Positions 12,794 to 23,802 of a stretch of 64,000 nucleotides of DNA are shown here, in pieces. This DNA is from Parelaphostrongylus tenuis (lineage: Eukaryota > Nematoda > Chromadorea > Rhabditida > Metastrongylidae): assembly GCA_019055375.1 (NCBI GenBank), contig JAHQIW010001222.1:85001-149000 (forward strand), written 5' to 3'. The notes under the pieces are model-generated. The model was not told where the DNA came from, searched no databases, and saw only the letters and a list, made by a program, of their open reading frames with translations. Made by a program: the position numbers and the translations under genes. Each line of letters starts with the position of its first letter. Position 1 is the stretch's first letter.

Positions 12794-13279
12794 TACAGGT
12801 GATATCAAATATTTCAGTCAATCTGTAGACGGTTACTGCTATTCCCTTATCCTTGCAAAATGCTCTTAGCTTTCTGTTGTAGATAAGGATGAAGCTCGAT
12901 CTGAACAATGCTAAATTGATTTCTAAAAAGGTTTCACTACCAAATTGGTTCATCAGACAACTATGGAACTATGGATAAAGAAAATCAACTCGATTGTTAA
13001 TGTTCAAATGATTTATGGATCACCAGGACTCTGATTATTATCGCAGCAGAGGACCACTTCTCATTCTCTCAGTATAAACTTCTCTATTTGATTTTCCGCC
13101 CCAACTATTATACCGTTACATTGTCTTTGTGGTGCTTTTCTGTATGTCAGACTGCAATACTTTGACAGCTTCAAGCCCTAGCTTTTCAAGTAATTGCAAT
13201 TTGGGCATTTCTACGGTCAGTTCAGGGTAAAGTATCTATGAGTCATAACATCCTATCAACTATCAACATGATCAGTTCC

Positions 13280-13360
13280 ACGGGGGGGGAGGAAGGGGGA
13301 GAAAGAGCGAGGAAGAGAAGGAAAAGAAAGAAAGAGAAGGAGAGGAGAGAGAGAGAGAGG

Positions 13361-13391
<31 letters not shown>

Positions 13392-13424
13392 AGGGAGAGG
13401 GAGAGAAAGAGAGAGAGAGAATGG
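13280..13424 (+). repeat. (GA)n purine-rich microsatellite
   Basis: GA/GGA-rich tract in an AKR copy B intron. Confidence 0.9.
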
Positions 13425-15199
13425 CTATTGTAAAGATTTGCATTTCCTTATCTTTGTCAACAATCGAAGACTGTTCTCTACTATCGACCACGATCACTCT
13501 AACTCAATACTAAGTATGAGTTCAATGTTATCAGAACTTGCAGAACTGCCGGTCATATAGTGCTGTTGGCGATTACCCGCTCGATTTGCTTGTGAGTGAA
13601 ATTTGAAAGACCAATGCTTCGAATCTGTAATTATACTTTTCATATTTTTTCTTCATACCTATGCTCCATCTTTAGTAAATAGTTTTCCTCTTTTCTGATA
13701 TGATCTAATTTAGTTTTGAAGAAGCCAACAAGGTCTTTTCTGTAGGTGGTTTCAAGAGAAACTATTAATCTTAATATCATTATTGCTGTTTAGCAATACC
13801 ACTACTTTACTATTCACATAACCCCACACTTCTTACCTTTCCCTCCTTGACAAAATCCTTTAACACTTTCCACGTCATAACGTAATCTCCACTTGAGTAT
13901 TTCATCTTATCACAATCCGGTCTCTAAAATTACATTTTAATTCCGAAATTCCAAGTTTCTAGTATTTTACTGGAAACTATTTTACTGGCTGATCCTGCCC
14001 ATCCTGTACAATGCCGTTAAAGTGTAAATCGTGTTATAGCCCACGTTACTGCAAAATTGAGCTGCCTAGTCGTCCAACAAGAAAAGTTCGTTCAACAGAA
14101 GACTAGATATAGATGTGCTGGATTTACACGCATCAATACGTGGATTATTTGATAAGAAAGCAGGTTATCTTCAACTTGAAAGCCCACGATCCGAGAGATG
14201 AAGTATACTGCTACAAACGGAGAAGTTGAATAAACACGAACCTTAGGAAGTGGATCACCATCCCCCTCAAAGCTTACTGAATAATGACTAACCATTAAGT
14301 CAATATACTTCAGCTGTAGCTGTTCTAGAATCTTAACCACGTGCTTTTGAAACAACGATGATTCAGTACAGAAGATCTTAGATTGAAATAGCACGCGATT
14401 AGTCAATTTATAATGAATAAACAAATTACTTGGTAAAACTTCGTCAAATTTGAAAATAAATCAAAGACTCGAGAATTCTGCTTTGTGATGTTCTCAAAGA
14501 AAAAAACTTCACGTGTACATTTGTTCTGAAAATTCGATACTAGCTAAATCCAGCATCGAAGAAAGAATTCGAAATATAGGAAAAAGCTAAATGTGTACCT
14601 TGCAAGCATAAGCTGAATGGAAGGTGCTCCACACCTTTGACATTATGAAAACGTTTTCCCTCTGTGACTGCCGTTGTTGGTTGCGGATCAGCAGTCCAGA
14701 ATAGTTGACAAGGATTAATTTTTTTATAAGATATAATGAGATACATTGATGCAGCGGCAAGTATGTAAAAGAGCGCGACACATGCATGTTAATCATGTGT
14801 AGTGATTGTTATCTCTGCACAAGTGAACGGTCTGCAATGAGCTCGCAAATATAATTTGGCCCAGATTTGATATCTCATTACATTTTAAGATAATGAGCAG
14901 TTTTTTCCTTTTAAAAATAAGTTTCTCAAATCTTTTGTCACTTCATATTTTTCACGTTTTTACTCTCACAGCTCATTAAGAAGGCTTCTTCATAAACCAA
15001 GTGCGTAGAAATCGCCAAGAATTAGGCTTTTGAACGTTTGATAAGATTCTAGTAAGAAAGCTGTGTCCCAATGAAAAAGGCTGCTGAAAGGTCGTACACC
15101 CAAATGGTTTGAAGTTTGTCGATCGATTGGAAGAGTTTCAGTACTATGAGAGTTTGTGTGATGATGAGAATAACAACGCTATTATCATAAAAATAACGA

Positions 15200-15225
15200 T
15201 AATAATAATAATAATAATAATAATA

Positions 15226-15256
<31 letters not shown>
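15200..15256. repeat. (TAA)n microsatellite
   Basis: Trinucleotide AAT/TAA run in an AKR copy B intron. Confidence 0.9.
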
Positions 15257-15257
<1 letters not shown>

Positions 15258-15333
15258 GTGTATCATAACTTTCGTTTCGAGTGTTCTTAAGACCACAGTT
15301 CATATTTCAATATGCTTTGCAATCATTTTTGAG

Positions 15334-15388
15334 CATGTCAGTGGTCTGTCAAACAGGGCTGACTTATCAGTGACAGACCACTGACATG
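15334..15388. repeat. perfect 18-bp hairpin
   Basis: CATGTCAGTGGTCTGTCA at 15334-15351 is exactly inverted at 15371-15388 with a 19-nt loop. Beyond a small bulge the stem continues through TCATYTTTGAGC. It lies in an AKR copy B intron with no counterpart in copy A. A small foldback insertion or a pre-miRNA-like hairpin are both possible. Confidence 0.7.
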
Positions 15389-16384
15389 CGTGGCTCAAAG
15401 ATGACTACAAGGCATAATAATGTACTTTGTGACCGGATGAGAATAACCGTTTGAGGGTCTCGCCGATCTCTACCTGATTAACGTACACCCAAGCACAGTC
15501 GATGTGAGGGCTTTTAAAGCGATTTTGACACTTCTCCTACTTGAAATAAAAACCCTTTGATAGTTACCCTACATGAGTTCTTCAGTATCATAACACTGCT
15601 TTTAATCAGTAAGTATTTTCTAGAAAAAAGGTCAGTATCGTGACTTTTTCATGCCATGTGTGATCTAAGAGAGCACCATCTTTGCTTTGTTGAGCAGTTC
15701 AGACTTGTGAGTGATGCAATTCCCTAGGATTCTTAGAAAGCTTTGAAATGTCGATAATGTGCAAAAGGCTAAGGAACAAGATGCTTTACCACGCTGGGTT
15801 AAGGTTGAAACGAATCATTAAACAAACCTCACAAATTGCTCTCAATACGATTTATAAGTAACTTTAATAAAAAAAAGAACCGCTTGCTGAACGCTTGTCT
15901 AAGCATAGCTTCTCCATAAGGCCGTCTAATTAGGCTCAGACGACTTCCTTACATGTAATAATAAACCGCCAAAATTAGCTCAACTACTGTGAATGATTAA
16001 ATGATGATAAGACAACCCCGTGATTTCTCACCAAGAAAACAGTGAATAAAAATAAATAGTCAGAGAATAAAAAGTAGTATAACAACAAAAATCTTGAAAG
16101 AAAATGCGTAGTCGAATTTCGGTATCCTCAACGGACCTCGCCATGTTTACTCTGCCAAGTTCCCAAACCCAATAACGCCATGTCGTATCCTGATGAAAGT
16201 TTTATCGTCGGCACCGTCATTTCAAAAATCTGTCGACTTTGCGAAACGAAAAAAAGTTCCTGCCGAAAGTTGAAAAATTCTCATCAATCAAGCATGGTCG
16301 ATGAGAACAACATGGTCTTATGTTGAAACAGCTCTGAAAGATTTCTCATTTATCTGTTTCGGATCATGATTACTGTTTTTTGGT

Positions 16385-16633
16385 CGGCATCAAATGCTTC
16401 TTCGCCCCAAGCCAGATTGATGAGTTCACTTGCCAGCGTTGCAGTTGAACCCAACAACCATTCGTGCATCATTAGGGACCTAACTTGTTCGCTTGTTAAC
16501 TCCATTGTAAAATAAGTCGATAAATTATATACTAATCAACGTGAGAAAGGCGGGCTTTCAGTGAGCCCAAAATCACAGAAAAAGGCCGACACCCAAAAAG
16601 TTACAAGCATTTTTTCAAAACTTCTCCCCAACC
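16385..16633 (-). mobile_element. mariner 5' end: TIR plus transposase N-terminus
   Basis: The minus frame from 16505 begins MELTSEQVRSLMMHEWLLGS, typical of the mariner first helix-turn-helix. An inverted-repeat end starting GGTTGGGGA, next to TA, lies at 16633. It is truncated after about 40 residues, exactly at the end of the large inverted duplication. Confidence 0.7.
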
Positions 16634-16879
16634 TATCATCTTAAACAAGAGAAATTGAAAGCGAGTATTACGACAGCCACATAACAACAACTGAATTGAT
16701 TTTGAGAAATTCCGTCGTCTTTCGACCTTTCTATTAGTCAGTTCTCTCGGGAGCCTGCTCTCCCAACAAGAGTTATCGAAGACGAACGTTTTACACTCTG
16801 TGTCAAGTGGAATTATCCCTAACACTGGGTGTTGTGCACTGGATTGCTCTTTGGCTGGTATTTTCATCATATTATATCT

Positions 16880-17100
16880 TTATGTCGAGTGTTTTATCAA
16901 GACCTTGACTTGACATAGAGTGTAAAACGTTCGTCTACGATATCTCTCTGCAGGAAGAGCAGGCTCTCGAGAGAACTGACTAATAAAAAGATCGAAAGAC
17001 GACGGGTTCTGCCCGACTGGCGAGTCTGTAAGGACGAAACACGTGTATCGCACTGTACAAGAGCCCTTACCACACCACATGGCATGGTGGCTCAAATAAG
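16880..17100 (+). repeat. hammerhead family A repeat (left arm)
   Basis: Same block as 3866-4200; mirror partner at about 28800-29030. The hammerhead region is 17011-17053, where the core box reads CTGGCGA instead of CTGACGA and helix I is mispaired, so it is predicted inactive. Confidence 0.7.
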
Positions 17101-17728
17101 ATGAAGGAATTTATTCACGATGAGTTGCCAGTGAACTTGCCGGAACTATCAGCAGTGAGGCTTTATTGAGAACTGGAAAAGGAAATCATAGAGCGATATT
17201 GAACGCAATCATTGCTCAACTTTGGTGCTTCCGAATTGTGGATAGATGCGCCATATAAAAACAGAGTTTTGATGAAAAAAACTAAGAGAGGTTATGAAGC
17301 CATAACTTTTACATTTTACATTTTACCAACCACATATTTTTGTTTCATGGCAAGGCACGACCTGCAATGCAACTATAAGTATGGCAACAAATGAGCAAAA
17401 CTCGGAATCTGACGCAACATTGGACCCGTTACCACCTTTCACGAGGCCCACATTATACCCGATAATTACCCAAACTCTTACTTAATCTGCCTTTCGTCGA
17501 CTTTATAACCATAGAAACGCAACAAGATGAAGCTGTAGCGGAACTAAAGCTCAATTCTATAGTCTGTGAAATGTTTAGAGGATTTTGAGATTGGTCCGTC
17601 ACAGGCATACGTACGCTTCGGAAGTGTCGTCCGCTCCATCAAAAATGGTGTTGACCACTATCACGTGTTAACACCATAAATACGTGTCTCTCCATCCCTG
17701 CTACAAGGTAGGGCTCAGTGTGATGCGT

Positions 17729-17772
17729 GGGCCACTGATGAAGTGGGCGACGCCGATGTGCACGTGTGGCTC
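17729..17772 (+). ncRNA. hammerhead ribozyme relic (family B, unit 1)
   Basis: CTGATGA is intact and helix I pairs (GGGCCA with TGGCTC), but the GAAA box reads GATG. Predicted inactive. Confidence 0.5.
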
Positions 17773-17949
17773 TGACATACCAACGTCCAAAAGGCTCTGA
17801 TTCAGGCGAGCTCGATGAGATGGACTTCTGCATATTCACTACCAACAATAAACCATCGACTGAAAAATGGTAATAATGCAATATAATAGGTGTCACCATA
17901 AAGAACGTCTTCCCATCCCTGCTTTGAAGTAGCGTTAACTGTAGGGCAT

Positions 17950-18000
17950 GGACCATTGATGAAGCAGGCGAACCGCCGAAACGTACTTATAGTTTTGGCG
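17950..18000 (+). ncRNA. hammerhead ribozyme relic (family B, unit 2)
   Basis: The core reads TTGATGA ... GGCG/CGCC ... GAAAC ... GTTT. The first core C has become T, and helix I is only partly paired. Probably inactive. Confidence 0.5.
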
Positions 18001-18465
18001 TACCAACCTTGAAAAGGCTCTAAACATTCTTGCAGACTGCACTGAATGTTTAGAACAAGGTTTAAAAACAGCACATGGGATGGATCTCAAGATTTTATCT
18101 CTTATGTATTCTCTTTCCATGATCGCAAACGATGTGAACCACTAGCACAAAGTCGATAAGAACGGCACGAGTAAAACTCAGAACCTCAGGCAGGCTTGAA
18201 ATCCGCTGCAACCTTTCACAGGAACTAATGTGGTATTACTCACTTCACCTACCGTTGCCCTTTTGTTTCTTTTCCGTAAATTAACCATACTACAGCAACG
18301 CGAAAGGCTGGCTCTGGTCGTTGCTATTCTTCGTCCAATTACTGAGTTGAAGTTTGTGTTTGACTGATTAGTTGCTTTGATTACTATTGTCGACTTGTAG
18401 CGAATAAACATGATTATTGATGGTTAATTAGAGAGAGTATTCAGACAATGATGTCGATGATGCAA

Positions 18466-18747
18466 TTAGTTCACGAACAACGATATAATTGGTATAGACA
18501 ACAACCTAGAATGTATAGACATCATCACAGTGGTAACATGCCAATAGTATATACATAAGACGACATAGAAGTGTGTGAAGAAAACAAGTGACTGATGAGT
18601 GCGAATTGGTACAGTGAGCGATGAGCTGCAGGACTTGGCTAGGGGCGAACCCCGGGAATGCGTGATGCTTCCCTGGAAAGACCCAAGCAGAACCGAAGAG
18701 AAGAGAACACCGAAGGAGGGAACCAGTAGGTGATTATATACATCCAC
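18466..18747 (-). CDS. hypothetical 93-residue frame, left-arm copy
   Basis: An ATG-initiated frame starting MDVYNH and ending FVN, rich in Ser, Val and Leu with a hydrophobic stretch. A near-identical mirror copy is at 27455-27736. About seven residues differ, so the frame survived but the changes are mostly non-synonymous, which argues against strong constraint. No family recognised; it may be repeat sequence. Confidence 0.2.
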   Translation of the reverse strand: MDVYNHLLVPSFGVLFSSVLLGSFQGSITHSRGSPLAKSCSSSLTVPIRTHQSLVFFTHFYVVLCIYYWHVTTVMMSIHSRLLSIPIISLFVN

Positions 18748-19211
18748 ATGATTCTGGGTGATTTATGTGAATAGGGTTGGAACCTATCTCCCGGTGGATG
18801 GTCAAACAGAACCCATAAACTTGGCCCGCCTCTGTTGTCATGAGCTCCGCCCACAATATGTGTTGAGCTTTGCAAGTGATAGAGAATGACAAGAGCAGAA
18901 GTAGACCACAAGCCATGGAATCATAGGATAGCATAGAAGAGTGACGAAGACGACCGCTCACGGAGCCAACAGTTACGACTTTAGCTGCCGTCTCGATGAC
19001 TTTGCAGCGCGGTCGCTACCACGACCTTCAAAGGTCCTGCTGCGATGGAGCACGTCAACGACCAGCCCGTGTGATCGTCCAGCCAAATGCCTAGAATAGT
19101 AGCAACGAATCCACGAATCCGTTTCTACACAAGCTGATGCTATCAGAAAACTAGCCACAAGTTTTGATTTCACTACTCGTACAATAGCATTCTTGTGGCT
19201 GCATTTCCTTT

Positions 19212-20135
19212 AGATCCTTTGCAACAGCTCATAGATAGAACATTGGTCTGAAACTATTAGGTCTCTTCATAAGTCTTGCCACTAAAGCAACAATCACCAA
19301 ATTTATTAACCAAAAGTAATAACATTGCATATCAACACTATTCAAAGTTTGCGCCATTAGCCTGAACACATTGCTGCCATCTCTCAGGCAACAAGACAAA
19401 TTCGTTTTATGCAAATTTCTGAGCTTTCTCTTGATACGAAAGTTGTCCATACTTGCTGCACTTTGAACTCATGGCATCATGGCGAATCTCAGCAAGGAGG
19501 CGGAACGCTGTTTGTCTGGACACAGAAAACTTGAGGCTTGCACGGTTGATGTTCTCGAAGGTTGTCTATGCATCGCGTTCAATTCGTACTCGTTAAGCAG
19601 CAAATTTCTATAAAGTCTCGTTGAGCTGCCGTGATGCAGCAAGTACGGACAAATTTGGTACCAAAAGAAAGCTCAGAACAATCTGCAAAACGAGGTATTG
19701 ATTTGTTGACTGAAAGATGGCAAAAATTTGTTCAGGCTGATGGTGCATACTTTCAATAGCGTTCTCAAGCAATTTCTTTGGTTCATATATTTGGTGCTTA
19801 TTACTCAAGTGCAAAGCTTGCGAAAAGACCTAATAAATTCAAAAATCTTGTACAGAACGAGGACGAGACAAATTTGAATGTCCTCTTTGTGTCTGATAAA
19901 ATAATTTTACTGCTCCTTTTCACTGATACAGAATTTTGTTGAAGTAGGTAGAAGGATGAGGTTCTCGACGTTGATCAAATCTGAGTAACCACCGCGCATT
20001 GAATTTTATCAAGATCGTTTCATTTGATTGTTAGGTATGATGTCACTCATGTACATATATAATAGACTGTTGAGTGATTCGCAAAACACTCGACATGAGG
20101 CGAGAGCGAACGTCTTTCACCTATATCGGGACAAA
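19212..20135. mobile_element. insertion 1 in left arm: tail-to-tail mariner fragments
   Basis: Absent from the right arm. The minus strand near 19450-19229 carries a mariner C-terminal motif (PERWQQCVQANGANFE). The plus strand near 19690-19870 carries another (TERWQKFVQADGAYFQ), with stops. Both end in a related KRPNSF/KRPNKF block. The arrangement is palindromic, made of two C-terminal ends facing each other. Inactive. Confidence 0.6.
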
Positions 20136-20852
20136 CGGTACTACAACAATGCCGATGTTACCACTCTGCTTCACTCTATTTTCGCTTAAACTAATATAAA
20201 CTAACGCAGTTCTCAGCAGTCAGTCTTTAACGGGTCTGGCATGGTTAGAACAAGCAACATTAAGACCTATTGTATTGGCTATAGCAAACCTCCCAACGGA
20301 GTTTTGCTATCTTTTCGGAAATTACATGATAATTTAGGCAGCGCAAATGGTCTACGACCTTAGAGAGCAAGTGGTATCGCAGAGGCTCGAGGACCTTAGA
20401 CAGAAATGGTCCAAGTGACAAGGGCGGCACCCAGCTGCCACCAACCTCAACAGTCAGTTCGATCGCGGGTCATCATCCGTACGGTCGTCTGACATCACCC
20501 GGACCACCTCACCTCAGACATTGTCGATCCATTATTGCTCTCTCTACACAACCTCGTTGTCTTGTAACTAATTACTTTCATAAGGTTGCATTCATACAAC
20601 AGTAAATTCAATAGATTTGTGAGCGGAACATAGTACTTCCGTGGCGGAGCAAACTCTTTTTGGCTATGCTCGACCCATCACCGCGGTTTAGGGATTCTGC
20701 CCATATCTAATCACTAGCGACCCCACTGCTAACACTATATACTCACCCACTGGATCCCGCCGTCGGTGTTCTACTTGGGGGCGAACATAGCATTCCCAAA
20801 TGGGCTCCGCCGCTTAGTCATGCTTCGACAATTACGAAACATCGTCAATTAC

Positions 20853-21006
20853 AATAACATTGTCACTTGTCATAACAATGTCAAATGCAATAACATGATC
20901 ATATGCAATAACATGATCACTTACGATAACATCATCACTTACGATGACATCATCACTTACGATAACACCGTCAGCTACAATAACACCACTTGCCATAACA
21001 CTGTCC
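20853..21006. repeat. 18-bp tandem array, about nine units
   Basis: Degenerate units of the form AATAACATGATCACTTAC follow one another without gaps, except the eighth, which is shortened. The 102-residue Asn/Tyr/Ile-rich frame over it is a product of the repeat. Confidence 0.8.
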
Positions 21007-21073
21007 TCGATACTCCTCATCAGTCGGTCCCCCATATTGACTTACGCATATGTTCGCATAACCATATGTCATG

Positions 21074-21077
<4 letters not shown>

Positions 21078-21104
<27 letters not shown>
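21078..21104. repeat. (TA)n microsatellite
   Basis: Short TA run at the end of insertion 2. Confidence 0.9.
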
Positions 21105-21108
<4 letters not shown>

Positions 21109-21469
21109 ATATTGTCATTTTAGTAATGCATGTATATTATAGGTTGTTTTGGTATAATCCATATAAAAGATTTAAACTCTTCTCTCTTGTCCGTTGCGAG
21201 ACACAAGTCGGCAGCGGATCACAACAGCAAAACCACTGAACCTTCACCACATTGGCAGCCATTGGATATCCACAATCTAAAACATTGCTCACGTGTATTG
21301 ACAACCATTGGATATCTAATCTAAAACATTAAGCCCACTTGTGTTGACAACCAATGAATATTTGTAATCTACAAAATTCTTCATTTTGGCGCTTTTTAGG
21401 AGTAGTATGATGTTGCACATACATCTAAGAAGTTAAGTTGCTCGCAAAACAATCGACAGCAGGTGGAAG

Positions 21470-21545
21470 GCGAACTCGTGTTCCACTCAAACCGAGGACA
21501 CGTTCTACCACTACACCATCGAAGCCACTGCTCCGTGACCACTCT
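21470..21545 (-). repeat. degenerate tRNA-like sequence (left arm)
   Basis: Contains TGGTGTAGTGGTAGAAC (A-box-like) and GAGTTCGCCTTCC (decayed B box). The mirror copy is at about 26600-26690. It is too degenerate to be a tRNA gene. Confidence 0.45.
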
Positions 21546-21953
21546 TTCCTCAGTATAAGCTATCGTGGTTGTCAACAACCAACCTTTGATGGGTTTGTAT
21601 CCAAATATCGGCATTGAGCTGCACCTCAGCATGAGTAACTGATGAATTAGTTGCCGATAAAATTGCATAGGGTTTCCAACAAGTTTTTTACATGTCACTA
21701 TTTCGGTTAATGTTTCAGTGGTTTCACGCTTTCAAAGCTCTGAGGTTTGAACGGGCAGACTAAACTGAGTCCCCTGACACAGGAAAGAGACGAATGACGA
21801 TTTACTGCTAGTTTCCTGAATCATTCAGTGACTCACAAAAATAAAAGTGATACAAATGAAATCGTTGCAACTTTATCTCTTTTTTTATTGTGAACATGAA
21901 TAATCGTATAATGTAATACCTCTCACTTCTTCTTAGAACGTATTCTATAGGTA

Positions 21954-22194
21954 TTAATCGCAAACCATACTCATTACTTTGATTATAAATACACAGAGAT
22001 ACATCGAATGCGGTATAAAAGATCCTGAGGATATCAGCATCAAATTTGACAAATGCATATCCTCCTCACAATCACCGTGAATCGCACCTCGGACGTCTAT
22101 GATTTTACTAACAAGTAGTCTGTTAGGTTGCTTGCCGTCAAATCCAATAACGTATGCGATATCTTCCACACTGTTACCCTTATTATCGCAACAC
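21954..22194 (-). pseudogene. duplicated terminal exon, left-arm copy
   Basis: Mirror of 25933-26179, reading VEDIAYVIGFDGKQPNRLL and VSKIIDVRGAIHGDC. It lacks two residues of the GFDGDGKQ motif seen in the right arm. No partner exon is seen on this strand in the spacer, so it is likely an orphan duplicate. Confidence 0.35.
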
Positions 22195-22597
22195 TGTAAA
22201 GTGAGTAAAAGTAATGAACGGCTGATGCTAGGTCATTGAGTGGTAAATGATAAACTCACAGTTACAAGTGCAGCGCCGATGTGTTAACCTTTTAGAAAAT
22301 CAAATTCGAGAAGAATGAAGACTCAAAATAGTACTATAGCAAAAATGACCGCGATAAAATGCATGGTTAAACCGTGGACTGATATTTACATCTCACTGTA
22401 AGCTTAAGCTAATTCTCATAGTATCGGAGAATCTTACACATTCCATAAGTTTTAACAGTAGAGCAATAAACACCATATTTGGATTAACAGATGTAATTAA
22501 AAATACATAATTGTGGTTATCTGTGTATATCGTTCAGTCCTCATAATTGCTATCTGATCCAGCTTGTCATGAGGTCTATTGAATGAGCTCTTCTACA

Positions 22598-22641
22598 GCC
22601 CGATACACGTGTTTCGACCTTGACAGTCTCGTCAGTCGGGC
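22598..22641 (-). ncRNA. hammerhead ribozyme, complete core (family A)
   Basis: Hand folding on the minus strand: helix I GCCCGA with UCGGGC (6 bp), core CUGACGA, helix II GAC/GUC with a 7-nt loop, GAAA, minimal helix III CAC/GUG, which is self-complementary, cleavage triplet GUA. All universally conserved core bases are present. The short palindromic helix III is the form described for Penelope-type retroelement hammerheads, which may act as dimers. Activity untested. Confidence 0.85.
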
Positions 22642-23406
22642 AGAACCCTTCGTCTTTGAGCCAATCCTCTGTGGGTGCTCCAGTCCTCACTTTGAGAGTT
22701 TCATTTTCTTAAGAAGATCTGGTATACAACTTGCCTATGTGCTTCAAGACATATGTCATGGGAAACAATTCGCTTGCTACTTTTGCATGAAACGATCGAT
22801 CGCGTAGGGTAAAATGCTGACGTTTGTGGCTAGCAAAACTAATGGAGTTTGAGGCAACGACACGGTTGTAGAAGGGTCAACTAGGATCAATCAGGAACTT
22901 GAATCACAGCATGTTGAGTGATCAGTTCACCCGACATTGTAGCCACCAATAGTCGACCGCTCACAGCGGGTAGAATGAATCACACATTTACTTTCGACTA
23001 TTTTCGCAGATCTCGCTTAAAACAATAGCAATCTGATAATCTAATAACATTTATTCTTGGCTTTTCTTCATAATTCTTCAAATAGGGCCTACATTCTCCC
23101 TGCAGCGATTGGCTGAACCGAAAGGTATCCGTGCTGATTATGAGCCTGTGATGGCGAAACACTTGTTCTAGCACTGATTGGGTGCCATTCCAGACCGCAT
23201 AAAAAGGTTTAAACAAATGTCATCACATTATCAGATTGCTAATGCTTTGAACGAGATCCATATATGCAGTCGAAAGTAAAGGTAATAACATTAATATCTG
23301 TTGTTATTATTTTTCTTATTACTGCTATAATTCTTATTGTTAAAACTGCCATTGATCTGCCAGCATACTTTAAAAGTCTTTCTTGTGGGCTGATATAGCA
23401 CTTATA

Positions 23407-23455
23407 GTGCTGGGCGTACGTTTCAATCTGTTCTCGTTATCTCATTAGTAGCACG
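23407..23455 (-). ncRNA. hammerhead relic (family C)
   Basis: Minus strand: GTGCTA, CTAATGA (one core change), GAAAC, GTACGCC, then CAGCAC. Helix I is still mostly paired. Related to the better copy at 23803-23851, in the opposite orientation. Confidence 0.4.
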
Positions 23456-23802
23456 TACCTTTCGGTTCAGCTGAGCTACTACATATAGGGGAATGGGCGC
23501 CAAGCATGTTACACTGCACGTCAAGTGATACAATCACCTGACATTGCAGCAACAATCGATTGCTTTATGCTCGCTAAGAACGCATGTAGAAATCTTTCTA
23601 ATGGGCTGTTTTTGAGGCCTCGTCCCAAAGTAATTCATGTGATCATAATTTTCAAGTCTTTTGTGAGGTATGATATGGCAGCTACAGTGCTAAAAGTACG
23701 CTTAGGTGTGTTACGCATGCACCATTCGCATTTGACCTGCAGTATAACATGTTCGGTCCCCGATTTCCTTATATGTAGAAGTTGGGTTGAAGCGAAAGGC
23801 AT

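Larger units (their letters stand above)
9434..16220 (-). pseudogene. aldo-keto reductase, copy B, pseudogene
   Basis: Tandem paralogue of copy A. Recognisable exons: 16220-16137 (N-terminus intact), about 15540-15416 (indels), about 14670-14600 (FIMSKVWSTFH), 14346-14242 (HWP changed to HYS, acceptor lost), 13923-13837 (intact), 13624-13538 (in-frame TGA, donor lost), 12900-12823 (2-bp deletion, donor lost), 10776-10677 (intact, NPGSPYVCQRGDPN), 10414-10342 (intact, TPAQVALCWAVQQD) and 9623-9434 (one-base insertion, then RVDRGWRFINHT). The 3' exons are far better kept than the 5' exons. It shows what the missing 3' part of copy A should look like. No full-length product is possible. Confidence 0.85.
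17590..18070 (+). repeat. tandem hammerhead repeat, family B (two units)
   Basis: Two direct units about 215-220 bp apart. Each has CTGCT...AGGGC...GTGGGCCA or ATGGACCA, then a hammerhead-like core, then a TACCAAC tail. The single unit at 40540-40690 (minus strand) belongs to the same family. The right arm lacks the region between the units, consistent with loss by recombination or later gain here. Confidence 0.6.
20280..21255. mobile_element. insertion 2 in left arm, unclassified
   Basis: Absent from the right arm. It holds an LTR-like stretch (about 20340-20790) ending TACTTGGGGGCGAAC, which could be the edge of an LTR next to a primer-binding site, then an 18-bp tandem array and a TA run. 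No coding capacity recognised. The LTR reading is a guess. Confidence 0.35.
16385..22880. repeat. left arm of large inverted duplication
   Basis: Block by block this matches the reverse complement of 25250-29520, at roughly 90% identity by eye. It includes a mariner end, family A hammerheads, a 93-residue frame, a tRNA-like segment and a conserved exon. It is about 2 kb longer because of insertions at about 19212-20135 and 20280-21255, plus an extra hammerhead unit near 17.95 kb. Its outer end lies about 160 bp from the AKR copy B start codon. Confidence 0.85.

Noticed and set aside
13238..13513. Arg/Glu-rich frame
   Set aside because: Translation of a GA repeat in an AKR copy B intron.
15380..15540. 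Intact second AKR exon in copy B
   Set aside because: Several indels and an in-frame stop between VGE and HID equivalents; it cannot code.
16601..17095. Minus frames shared with 28794-29315
   Set aside because: They cross mariner TIR and hammerhead repeat sequence; shared only because of the inverted duplication.
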